The translations under genes were made by a program, and so were the position numbers. A stretch of 64,000 nt of DNA from Vanilla planifolia (taxonomy: Eukaryota > Streptophyta > Magnoliopsida > Asparagales > Orchidaceae), in NCBI GenBank assembly GCA_023846275.1, contig CM043868.1:7335653-7399652 (forward strand). The letters are read 5' to 3'. The stretch's first letter is position 1. Every line of letters begins with the position of its first letter. Under the pieces are notes generated by a model, which had not been told where the DNA came from, did not search any database, and saw only the letters and a list, made by a program, of their open reading frames with translations. Positions 48,208-60,987 of this stretch are shown here, one piece after another.

Positions 48208-49125
48208 AAGGTGTGTCTTTCAATAAGCCACCATGTTTCTGTGGCGATTATTATTTATATTGGAAGATTATGATGACTAGTTATTTAAAATTGATTAATA
48301 GAGAAATGTTAGACCAAATACAAACTCTCTTTAATTTTCCCATTAAAAAAACTCATAAGATATTTTTGTACCTAAATTATTTTGTGAAATAAATAAAAAA
48401 ATATAATATATAATTAAATGACAGGGCCATAAATATTTTATATTATGCTTTAAATACTATTAAATTTAATAGAATTATGAATTTAAAAAATAGCTTATGA
48501 AATTTGGCATCAATTAAAGATAACTTATGAATGATCATTTAAGAAGAATGAAATAAAGAAGTGCATGAAGAAAAAGAAAAAAAATGCATTAAAGATAGCT
48601 TTGAGTAAGTCAATGGAGACTAACACAAGTGAAAGGAAAAAAATAATGAAAGAATCCTTTGCATCATGGTTAGAGAATAAAAAGAAGAAGAGATATCTTC
48701 AAGTGATGAGGTAAATTACTCTAAAGAAAAATTGGATAAATAATTATTTTAAGTTTACAAAAAGTTTAAAATTTTGAATAAAAAATATAATAAATTAAGA
48801 GAAGAATATAACGAATATATAAGTCATTATGAACAAAAAAAAGAAAATGTCGACATTTAATTAAGAAATATGAAAAATACCAATGATTATTTTAAACAAA
48901 AAGTTAATGAGTATGCACCTTAGTTATGAACTTAGTAATTTTGAATTTTAACATTTTACTAACTAATTTTCAGAAGTAAAACAAATTAGTAGAAAAGTTT
49001 TTGCTACATAAGCTAGAAAATCTTATATAAATAAGCATGTTAATAATTTACATAGTTATAATCATAAGCTTACATGCTACTATTGCATGTAACTCAATCA
49101 CACTTCAAATGCATGTAGGGTTATA
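48208..49125 (+). pseudogene. gag relic of the old copia element
   Basis: From 48213 the plus strand reads SFNKPPCFCGDYYLYWK, closely matching residues 17-33 of the intact gags. A Lys-rich block with SKSMETNTSE follows near 48600. A CX2CX4HX4C pattern lies at 49075-49116 (C, C, H and C codons at 49075, 49084, 49099 and 49114) with one stop inside, corresponding to the second gag zinc knuckle. The central gag and the first knuckle are not recognisable. Stops occur throughout. Confidence 0.65.
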
Positions 49126-49888
49126 ACTAATTTTTATTCCAAATTTTCTACTTTTGCATGAATAATGAAATAAAAATGTAGCCTAGTTATACATAAATAT
49201 GTTAAACACAAAATAACTTAGATTCATAAATCTAATAATTAAAATTAAGCATTATGCATATAAATTTTTATAAATAAATTTTAATTAAAAACATTAGTAT
49301 AAATATAGATAAAAAGCAAGATATGAGAAAGTATGTTTAAAAGATTCAAATAAAAAAGTCATATTTGAAGAAAATCTTGAAATTTTAAAACTTATTTAAG
49401 GTAATCCTAAAGAATAAGTTATAAGTAAAATTATGATTGATTTTAGAATTGATCTTATGATAATAATTAATCATATATAGTCAATTTTAAATCAACATTA
49501 ATATAATGTCTTAAATAATTTATTTTAGATAATACTTATAAAAAAATTAATTAAGTCAAATGGAAAGGGATAAAGTTGACCATAAATCATTGGATAAAAT
49601 TATATTTAAAATAATTTTTTTAAAACTAAAAGATTAATTGGTTGATAACTTAATAAAATCTTATGATTATGAATAATTTATAAAATTTAGATTGAGACCC
49701 TTTGAATGATAACAAAAAAAGAGAGAATAAAAATTTAAATAAATAAGTATAAATTAAAGAGAAACATTAATCTACTCATGACATACATATAGGAGTTTAT
49801 CTTTAATTATGTTCCATATTTTTTTATAAATAGTTTATGTCTATTAATTTTGTTAAAGGTTTTGTTATCCAAAAAGAGATTATTATAT

Positions 49889-51759
49889 TGTTAATCCCTA
49901 GTTATTATATTTTGTTTGATGATAACAAATCCTAAATATTTCTAATTAATTTGTTTGAGTGAATTTTTAGATTTTAAGTAACTAAAAGTCATGTTCATGA
50001 GAGAACATATAGAAAAAATTTAACAAATATCAAATCCTATAAAGATCATCTTAGTTGGAGTGATAACCACCAAGAGATACAATTAAGCTATTACAAGTTT
50101 ACTTTGATTAGAATATTAAGTTTGATTGAAATATTTATTATCAGGAATACAAATTAAATTAAAATTAATCATCTTAAAAAATATTTATGTTTTTAATTTT
50201 TTTATCCCTCATCATTTTATCCTAATCATATTTTTAAAATCCTCAATTAATTTATCACAAATAAAATTTATAATTACATTAATTAATTCGTAAAAATTTA
50301 AAACTTACCTAACCAATTCGAGACTCCAACAAGTAGCTTCAAGTCAGGGAAATTAATCATCCTAAACCTGTTTGCTATAATAAATACGTTGCACACTCAA
50401 ATCCTACACTGATTAAGTGTTTTGGATCAGGTTATCACTCCTGCATCTGCATATTCAGTATAACACAACTGGCACACATGGGTCATGACTTCTCAAACGA
50501 GCCAGGGTACAGCCAACCCCAACAGGCTACCATGGAGGGTGATGCAAAGCCTTAAAATGCAATATTTTCATTCTTGCAATGTGAGATTAAAACGTAAACC
50601 ATTTATCATGTTGCTCACTTCCTAATCTCAAGAGTAACCAAAGTTGTCGGATTGCATAATTTTGTGATTGAACAATCCTGATTTTCCCTATCTTTTTATA
50701 ATACTTGATTATATCCTCCTTTCAATCGTGCCATTTTGCGATCATATGGTCTATCTTTTATTCACCTAGAAGATCTAGATCTAGTTGTCAGATCATAATC
50801 AAATCTAACAACCCTAATCAAACCATGTCTCTAACAACTTAGTTGAATCTCATCAAACCAATCACATAGTTTTTACAATCGAATGGTCATGGATGATTTT
50901 GATCTTATAGCTCCAGTTTAATAGGTCTTTTAGCTATTATTTTTTGTTATTAGAATATTTTATTTAAATAATACTTTTTTAATGAAAATATACAAACAAT
51001 AAAAACTCAACGACTAATTTTACATGTTTGACAAGTGCATTTAACCGTTAGAAAATATCTATAAATAGAAGAATTTTTGAACAAAAATTGGAGATGAATT
51101 TTTATGCAATCTAAAGAAAAGTTTTAAGTCATAACATTCAATATGTTAATTGTCCATTCTCATCATTACTTTCATATGCTGTTATGCTCTTTAGTCATCA
51201 AACTCTTAAAATTTTGTTTCTTATGAAATGAGTTGACTTATTAATTTTTTTATTCTTAATTCATTTAATTAAGATATTTGTACATATTTAATCATTTTAT
51301 CAAGCATAGAATTTTATTTGTATTAATTTTAATTTTATGTCATCAAATATCTTTTTAATTATAAAGTCATTGTAGTCTATCTCATTGATTTCATTGTAAA
51401 CCAATAACAGCTTATTTTATTTTTTTTTTTTGTAAGGTTTTAGCCTACCTGTTCTTTGGCAAAATTTTTATTTTAAATGCTTATTTGTACCTAGTTTTGT
51501 CAGGAGAGATATAGGCTTAGTTTTATGTTGAACTATTTAAAAATCATTGGCGTATAATTTTAATTATCATGGATTTTTCTATTACATAATTTTTAAAACT
51601 TAACATGCTTTAAAACAAAATTAAAATTATATGAAAAGTTTTTTAAGGATTTGCTCAAGCTTTTAAAGATACTTCTAAACTATATCTTTAAATATTTTTT
51701 TATGAATCCAAAATTTTTATTCTTAATAATTCACCCCCTTTTTATTGAACCACACTTCA
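49889..51759 (+). repeat. 3' LTR of the old copia element
   Basis: Starts TGTTAATCCC after a purine-rich aaaaagagat (49871-49880) that may be the decayed polypurine tract, and ends CACACTTCA. Confidence 0.7.
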
Positions 51760-53459
51760 ATTACTTGTTCAATCAGTTTGAAAATAGGTTTTTTAGCTAT
51801 TAAACTTTTTAATATTTGTATATTATCTTAATTAATATAAATAAGAGTGGTTTTGTGAAAAGAAGAGGATGATGATCAAATTGTTCGATCATTTCTAAAC
51901 AAAGCTTATAGTAGTGGGTTGAGATTCAAAGTACAAAACTTCTCATTCGTACTACATTATTTTGAGTTTATTTACATTATTCTTCTATTATTGCATAAGT
52001 GTATCTTGATTGGTAATATCCTTCCAACTCATTTATATTCTTCTCATATTATACATGCTTTTAAGTTGATTTCTTAATTACTTTAAGATTTGGCCACAAA
52101 TTGACAATGAAAACTCTAAGGTTTTTATGAAAACTGATAAGCTATGAGTGAAATTATCATATTGAGGTGGAAAAGAGCTTAAGGATGAAGGAATTAGTAA
52201 AATTTAACAAAGATTATGCATTAAAATGAAAAAGAAAAACTTTGTGAGTGATTTCTAAATTTTGGTTATTTTATCTTAATTAAATTATAGATTAATAGAA
52301 TTTAGGATTTTCATGTTAATTTTAACCTAAGCATGTATGGATTATTGGCTATTTTAAATTAGAAGCTTAATCTTCAATGTGTATGAAGCTAAGGAAAAAT
52401 AAAAACTAGTGAAAGAATTTTACCAAGGAAGGTAAGTAAATTAGAATAATTATGATATAAGTACATTATTAATTTTTATCATTAAGTACTTTATTGAGTT
52501 CAACATGATAATATGACATTGCTTTTTTGACATTGTTTTTTTATGCATCTACTTTCTAACATAATGCGATATGTTTCTAGCAACATTATTTGCATGCATC
52601 GTGATATGGAATATGCATAGAGAGATAAGATATTTATTAATTAAGTAATGCCAACATATGAAAAAAAATAAGATAAAAAAAGAAATAAGATAACAAATAA
52701 CAAGAGAAAATAATAAGAATAAAAAATAAGTGATGTGATATGATGGTTATAAAATAATATCATATGAGTACTAATATGATTTATGGTATATGATTCTTAT
52801 TATAATTATTATACTAGTGATGGTACTTATGTGTCATGAAGCATAATTTGATGAATTGATTTGATATAAAAATTAAGGGATTTTACTCAATGACATTATT
52901 TATATTGGCTATACTCTATTGTTAATATGGGATGACTATTACCATAAAATGATATGATGGTATGATATGGTACCTTTAACATCAAATCTTATATTTAACT
53001 ATTACTATAAGATATTATGAGATGAGATTTGTTAGTTATATGTTGTTGTGGAGTATGTATAAGATTAGATTTATATGCTATTGCAAATGCAGAGATGATA
53101 TGACTACAGATGATTGTATTATCATAGTTTAATAAGTGGTAAGGATATGATATTCCTATAAGTTTGGATTTATATGAAATAATGTGATGACAGATAATAT
53201 GTTACAAGATGCGATGAGATCTCATGACACTAAAATAATAGTCACTCAAGGAATACCTAGGCTTTATAATGATTATGATTGATATGAGATATATGATAAA
53301 TATTAGAATATAAAAATTGTGAAAATAAAAAAATAAATAAAATAATTTAAAAATTAGAGTATAAATATATAATAAGATTGGATTTAATTGGCTAAATAAA
53401 AATAAGTTAAATATAAAGATGTACAAGAATAAATATGATCATGAGCTAAATGTGCACAT

Positions 53460-53667
53460 CCTTTTATTTATTTGATAACATTATATGCTTCCATAGATTA
53501 ATCGCATGCTCTTATATGCTCATGTTACTTTTTACGCATAGATGTTATATTTTTGCTATTGCTCCTTTATTTATTTGATTACATTATATGCTTTCATATA
53601 TTGATCACATGCTCTTATATACTCATTTTACTTTTTATGCATAGATATTATATTTTTTGATATTGCT
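53460..53667. repeat. 104 bp tandem duplication
   Basis: Two copies (from 53460 and 53564) of a cctttatttatttg...tattgct unit, differing at several sites. The second is followed by the start of a third (ccttta). Confidence 0.75.
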
Positions 53668-56330
53668 CCTTTATTATAACTTATCTCATTATGAAATTTT
53701 ATTTCATATTGCTACTTGAAGATAACAAATTATCTTCTAGGTTTTTTAGGCTTATTACTTACATTATATGTCAAGAAGTTAAGACATGAATAGATAGAGA
53801 TCATAACTATATTTAAGATGAGTTAGATAACATTTTTTATGAAGACCTGTGATACTTCTTTTTATATATTATTTATGCATTTAAAAGAGAGACTTTTAGA
53901 TGATTGTATTTATGTTATGTGATATCTTTTCAGAGAAGTGCATAGATGCATATATCCATATCTATTTTTTGATGTACATAACTTGATCTGTAAGTTCTAA
54001 CTAATACTTTATAAATTGACAATAGTATTGTGATTTTATAAATTATATGGTATTGGTGATAGTTACATTGTTTGTGAGTAGTCATTTAGATATGTGGATG
54101 TGTTATGGATGAGAATATTCTTAAGATTTTAGTTAAACTAGTTAATATTGTGATATACATTTTTTATTTATTGTTGATATATTGATATTTATAAATATAT
54201 GTATAGAAAAAACTTGATATTTTAAGAGAGAATATGCTAAGTTTTTAATTTTTAATTTGGATCATATTTTGAATTTAAAATGAATTTAAATGAGAGGTGA
54301 AATTATCTCTTTCATCACCCTTGCCTAATTAAATAGATAGTGTCCTTAATTATATAATAGAAATCTTATTAAACAAGTTAATACAACTATTAAAGGTGGT
54401 TAATAATAAGAAATTAAGAGGGGTGTGAAAAAAACCTCAAATTTTAATTTATGTTGGACAAATGATAATTATGTCAAGGCATGCTAAAATACATAAATCA
54501 TGATTGGTTATGTTACTTGCCACCAACATTATGGATAGTCCAAGAGATGACCCATCTTATAGATTTATGGCTCTTAGCCATGATAGATGATGGCATTATT
54601 CAATCAATGAAGAGGTGAACTACTACCAACCCATGATTCATATAAATTAGCTCTTTAGGAAACTTATTTGAATGAGAGAACTAATGATTATTAATGAGAA
54701 ATTTTCTCATAACAATTAGAAAAGGCTTCTTAACTACCAAATTAATAATTAGCTTAAATGATCCAAAGATAATAAAATTATGAAATATTGTTCATGTCCT
54801 TTCAATAGCAACAAATCATTTCTCTCATTTTTCTTTCACCCTAATTTGTCTAAGAACTATCGAGCCTTGAATCAATAATTCATATCGATCTTAAAAAAAT
54901 AATTAATAAAAGGTGTTTGTACCTATACAAAATGATGAACCTTATAATACAAAAACCCTCATATTTGAAGAACAATTTTCTCAAATTTTGAAAGTTATAA
55001 CTTATTATGTCACACTTTAAAAAAACAAATTTTATTAAACTATTTATTATGACTTCAAATTTTATGATTAAAAGTACACACTTAAAGTCATGCCAAACCA
55101 GCCCAAATGTTGCTACTATATTTTGTATTGAAAAATGAATTAAAATGCTATTGAATTCCATAATAAATAATGTTTCATACTCTTCGTACTATGATTAGTA
55201 GAATGTACTCTAACAAGTAATTAGCATACAACTTAGAAACAAGCTTGAATTGAATTCATATTTGAACTAAAAACTATCGAATTCCAATACTTATTTGTAA
55301 TAGGCTTTGATTACGAACATAACAAAAATCCTCATGTTTGGCTATTGATAGCAAATTTCTCAAATCAAAAAAACAAATAATAAACTTCACGACACATGCT
55401 ACATTCAATGTTCCCTGTTGGGTCAAGTATTGATTTATATCTTTTTTTATTCAAATAATCTTTAAATTATTCTTTTAAAAAAACATACATAAACCAAGAG
55501 TATTTCTTTCATTAATTTAACTTTATTATTGTTATCTCAATTAAAAGTTTGTCATGTATTAGTTATGTTTTCGATAAGTCAAGCTTTAAGTCAAAAAATA
55601 AAAAAATATCAAACATTGAAATAATATTATGATCTAGATTTTAATGCATTCAAATAACATTAAATCAAATTCTCTTTTAGATTGTGGAAAAACTATGTTA
55701 AGAAAATGACCTTTCACCCATGTTACATAATTTATGATATAGATAATATTTTTTCTAATTGATGAAGAAAAATTGAATCTATTAATGTCATCTACTAATA
55801 TCTAAGCACCTATTGCAACTAATTGTATTTGGCCTTCCAAGCACTTTAAACATCCATATTAGAAAACTATAACAAAAACTTATAAACAAGATCATGCCTT
55901 CTTTGACTACTCTACTAAAACAATCCCTAATATTTTGATGAAATTTGAGTTAGCTTCACATCCCATATTCAATATCAGGCTAATTCATCACACAATCTAT
56001 TCGATAAACAACGAGATAAATTTTATGTACAAAAGAATATATTTAATAAGTTCTTAATCAAGATATTTTAGTCATAAAAACATGTTTACCAAGTACCATA
56101 AAATCATCATAAATTGTTTTAAAATATCATCATCAAGTAACCTGACAAGTTCTACTAGCTTAACGGCATTCAAGTAAAATTCACAAACTTATTGAATCTT
56201 AGGTTAATTCATTACATGAGAACAATTCGACATTTATGTATCTTTGAAAAGATTTATGAAGTCTCCATTTGAACAAACATCCTTTGTCCAAAAAAACAAG
56301 CTTATTAAGTGCCATAAAAGAAGCTATAAG

Positions 56331-56475
56331 TTGCTTACGGAGTGAGAACAATCGATTGCTTGCGATACCGAAAACGGCAGACTGGCTTCTGTCGGGAGGC
56401 TGCATTGGAGAAATATTAAAGAGCTTTCATTGCTTGATGTGGTTGCTATCTTCATTCATTGCGTGTGTCACATGA
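56331..56475. other. CpG-containing pocket with overlapping open frames, identity unknown
   Basis: About 145 bp with several CpGs (for example ccgaaaacggcagactgg) in a CpG-poor region. Open frames of 68 codons run through it on both strands (56199-56405 minus, 56269-56475 plus). Neither is recognised. It could be a captured gene fragment or an organelle-DNA insertion. Confidence 0.3.
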
Positions 56476-56915
56476 ACAAATTATTGAAAAGCAAAGGAAA
56501 TTATTTTTGTTGACCATGCGAGAAAATAGTTCAATAATATGTGCAAACATTTTGGGATTCATCTTTTATCAATACAATATCTGTGATTGACATAAGATAA
56601 GAATGATCATGTGAGTTTTAGTTTGATAACAAGTGCGAAGGTTAAGTTTTTATTTATTCCTTCAAAAACATGAACACTTTATTTCTGTAAAAATATTCAT
56701 TGATAGATGTGTCGAGTGACATAAATGTGCACAAGCACTTAAAGAATCAAACTGCAGATCAGCAAATATATTAATTTGAAAAGATTAATAAATGCATCAG
56801 TTATTGATACTATAAATTTCTTAAATTCAAAAAACTATATATTTTCCCAAGGCCTAGAAGATAGCCATTGACAACAGAAAGAGGTTCACCATTAACATCA
56901 ATCCTTCTTTGGATT

Positions 56916-59900
56916 CACCACAAAAAAAGAACAAAGAAAACACTTTTATAATTGTGGTTAATATTTTAGCAATGGCAATGATTTAAAATGAGCTCATTGC
57001 CTTTCTTATCACAATAGTATTTTTGTTATTGCAAAAAAAAAAAAAACATTTGCAACAATTTAACTAATGTTGTTATATTAAGGCTAGAAGAAAGTAGAAA
57101 TCATTGTTGTTGGTACAACAATGTCAATGATTTAAACTAGTAACATAATGCCGTTGTTAGAATGCAATGACAACAACTTAGATGTTTGAGTATGACTTCT
57201 TCCTCATGACACTACATGATTGTTTTAATGTTTTTTTGCATGTTGTTAGGGTCACCATATCACCACTTGGTTTCTTATCACCTAATCAATCATCTCCTAT
57301 AACTTCAAACCACAGCAATCAACCACTCCCTCATGAAACTCAATGCGCTCTTTAAACCTCAACAAAAACTTTGTTAGGAGTCCAACAAATTGAAAAGATA
57401 TTATTGATGATTTTTGCCATCAAAGTTTGATGGCTCCATCATCTCTAGCGTGCTCACCCTATCCACCCAACAAAAATTTGAAACAAATGTAACGCCTTAT
57501 TTGGTCAACCGATATTTAGCAGTACTATCAAGTTCAACCATCCATGTCTAAGCCATCATTCATAAACCTCCGCTCAATAAGAATTTTAATCGTCACCACT
57601 TATTATCTAGGTGGTACACCTTGCCTACCAACTTTGTTACTTCAGCATATTAGCATCAACATTTATTTGTTATTATACATTCTTTTAAATTTAGTTTAAT
57701 TTTTATGCATAAATTAACTGTGTTTTAATGGTGTATTTTAATATTATTTTTCTATAATCTTTAATATCATGCATGCACATGTTATAATAAATCTTGCTTA
57801 CAAACATGTAGTTATAAAATAAATTATCTTATACAAATCTTGTTAAAATTAATATTATAATTGCTTGACTTTTGAATGTCAAATGAACAATTGAGTTATC
57901 TAGTTTGATTATTTTTTTTCATATTAATAACATATCACAAATTTAGAATTTTAATTTCAATCAATTCATAACAGTTTTAAAATCATCATATTTAAATAAT
58001 TTATAAATACATAATATGTAAACTAATCTAATGATTATTTCATATATCATTTTTTTAAAAACATTTGGTACATCTATACCATTCTTTATATTTGTACATA
58101 TTTTTAAGGTTGTTCATAATCTTTTAATAACTACAAATAATCCTAATTTATAAAGTATACATAGAGAAGTGATAAGACACACTATAAAAGCCTGTTTAAA
58201 TAAATAATATATGAAATTATTATTAAGGTTGGAATAAACAATATGTATTTCTAATAGAATAAATTTTTCATTTCCTTAAAATAACCTCTCTCTCTCTCTC
58301 TCTCTTACACATATATATATACCATTTTATTTAAAAAAATATTCTCAATGTGCTTTACCCTATTCATTTATTTTAAATTTTAAATTGCTTTATTTATTGG
58401 GCCTATAATTAATAATTTATGTCAACAAAGTTGGACACATGAATACATGAATGATATTAATAGATTTCTTAAATTTACAAATAAAATACAAAGAAGAGAA
58501 ATAAAACTTTTACATTCATGTGGATCATGTATTAATAAGATATTTTAAATCATTTAATGAAGTTTAAAAAACAATTACAAATGAAAAAACCTTTTCATGA
58601 ATGGATTATATATGGAATAGATAAAAGAAGCTCGTGCTCTTTCATATGTGGTGCTAAATCAAGAAAAAAAAGAAACTCTTTAATAATTAAGTTACATCAT
58701 ATAATGAGCCAAACGATGCTGACCAGAGTTTTTTGGATGATTGCTTATGTATCCATATATCAGTCATTCTCAACCAAGCCAACCAATTAATGATTATTAA
58801 AATTTTGAGAAACCAATGCATGAATTCAATTTGGAAGCAGATCAAGAGAAATAAGCTAAGCAAATTACTAGAAGATGCAAGGCTAACATTTATCCTAGAT
58901 GCAAATGTTACTTAAATTTTTTTTTTATTCTATAATTGTATTGCATTAATGTTTGATTTCTAGGACATCAAAATCATTTGATATGTTGTTAGAGTTATTA
59001 ATTGATATCCCTCATAGAAGTTCTATTATCCTTAACACTGCTTATTAAATAAAAAAGATTAAGCTTTTGATCTTCGATATACAAGGATTCATGTTTTTTC
59101 CATAAATTGCATGTTCTTTTAAGAGGACATAGCTAGAGAGGAGTCACATCAAATCTTTGGCTCTTCATGTCAGCAAACATGCAATGTAGATGTTCAAAAG
59201 AATGAGCAGAAGCCCAAGGTTTGGTAAGTTGAGGAGTCCCATTATTTGCATCTTGTAAATAAACGGTAAGAAGAAAAATATTTCGTAAGTTGCAAGATAA
59301 TTTTGAAGTCTTTAAAATTTACTTTAAGTTTATATCAAATAATTATTGTGTAAACAAGAGTACAGGTGAATATTCAAATGCCAAGAATCAATAATAGTCG
59401 TAAACTATGGGATGGATCAGTATTGCTAGATGAGAGAGAAAGAGAGATGGTGCATACAACTTTTTAGCCTACAATACTTTCCTGTTGTAAAGATTATTAC
59501 TTACAAAATGTCATTTCAATTGTGGTAGAATCTGAAAGATCGATTATTGATTCAGAGGGAAAATAGAACACAGATGAGCAGGCCTTGATCTAACACGGAA
59601 GAACACCAATAATAGGTAACTAAAATAACATCTTTTAAAGATCAAAATGTATAATTTATGATATCTTTGACTATCACATATTTCTTTTTAAAACTTTCTT
59701 ATTTATATCCATGTGAGTTATTACTACAAAAATACATTAATGATCAGGGATCAAAATTTCAAAGAAAACAAAAGCATGTTCAAACTAATGATGGAGCTAG
59801 ACATCCAAGAATGGTTAAGAGTAAGACATTTGGGGTTATTCCTAACCAATACCTTCCTCTTGTTTCTATCTTTAGCACTTGTATGAGGTATGATGATCAG

Positions 59901-60987
59901 GAAAAGATTTAAGTCTTTGAAAGTTGAGTTGTTTACTCTTAGATGCAACTATGAGGACTGTTTTGCCAGCTTGCACCACACTAATGATGAGAGGTTCACC
60001 ATCATGTAGTACACTTACAAGAGAAGTTCTCTAGTCTCCAAAAGTTGATAGATGACTTGAAAGGCCGGCCAATAGCAACATAATGATGGTCAAACATTTA
60101 CTTTAAGAATAGTTTAACATGACGACCTCTAGTCATAACAAACAACATATTAATAATTTTATGCACTTAACCATATTCATTTTTTCTTTATGAAGTATAA
60201 TAAAGACAATTCCATCAATATTAATTTTATTATCAACATTGTACTTGTCCTCCTTCATGCATACTGGGTTCTTGTTTATACTTTATTTCAGACAGTTAGG
60301 ATGCTATATTTTGTGAATTTTCTTTATTACTAATGTTTTTAAGTATTTTTTTTTTTTTTTGATATTATAGATTGTTTTCAATGTAACTAAAATTTTCTTC
60401 AATATTGCAGCCTTTAAGCTATTGTATCAAGGGAAAGAGATCAAATTTCAAATGAAATTTGATTTATTATAATCTTTATAGTTATGACGTAAACCACTAT
60501 TAAAATGCACATACAACATATGGTAGCAATCTAAATTATTGCCATAATAAACTTACTACCAATGTTAGTAGTAATAACTATTGTTATTCTTGTGCCTACT
60601 TACAACAATCATTTATGCTGCTGTCATATTACCATAAAACAGGGCTACAATAACGATTTAAGAAATGTTGTTGGTTCTAGACCAATAGTAGTAAATTTAA
60701 TTATTATTGTAACTCTACTGTACGATGTTGCTATTGTAACTTAAACCATTGTCATAGCTACACATACAATAGCTACCTAAGCTACTCATATTTATCTTTA
60801 AAAGTGGTTTAAATCACTTCCATTTAGTGGGTTAAACCACTATGGTGTGATTGGTAAAACTGCTAACAAAACCAGGTAGTGAACTCCAAAATGTAATGCT
60901 TTTCAAAATGTTATGCATCTGTATAGCAATGTTTGAAGTAACTGTTGCAACTCAAATTATTTCTATAGCCATGTTTTGTTTGTAAAG
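56916..60987. mobile_element. Probable decayed CACTA-type DNA transposon
   Basis: The left end reads CACCACAAAAAAAGAAC and the right end, on the opposite strand, CTTTACAAACAAAAC; both resemble CACTACAARAAAA termini. Subterminal regions (56965-57180 and 60500-60970) are full of short words such as gcaatggcaatgattta, ctattgtaacttaaacc and ttagtagtaata in both orientations, as in CACTA elements. The flanking triplets (att, ttt) match at two of three bases. No transposase could be recognised; open frames at 58557-58915 and 59658-59912 have no known relatives. Confidence 0.4.

Larger units (their letters stand above)
46229..51759 (+). mobile_element. Old gag-only (TR-GAG-like) copia retrotransposon related to SIRE
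   Basis: Two diverged direct repeats of 1894 and 1871 bp flank 1766 bp of internal sequence. A decayed tRNA-Met primer site follows the left repeat and gag remains fill the internal part. No protease, integrase or RT could be seen. The LTR end and primer-site spacing (CACACTTCA, AT, then the primer site) are the same as in the intact array at 1-20838, so they are likely related. The flanking 5 bp (tgtat and attac) do not match, so a target-site duplication is not confirmed. Confidence 0.6.
51760..56915. other. AT-rich intergenic DNA without genes
   Basis: Nothing coding was found. It is probably old repeat DNA; it contains the 104 bp duplication at 53460-53667 and the CpG-containing pocket at 56331-56475. 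Confidence 0.4.

Noticed and set aside
46224..51764. Target-site duplication for the old copia element
   Set aside because: The 5 bp flanks (tgtat and attac) do not match; decay or a misplaced end is possible.
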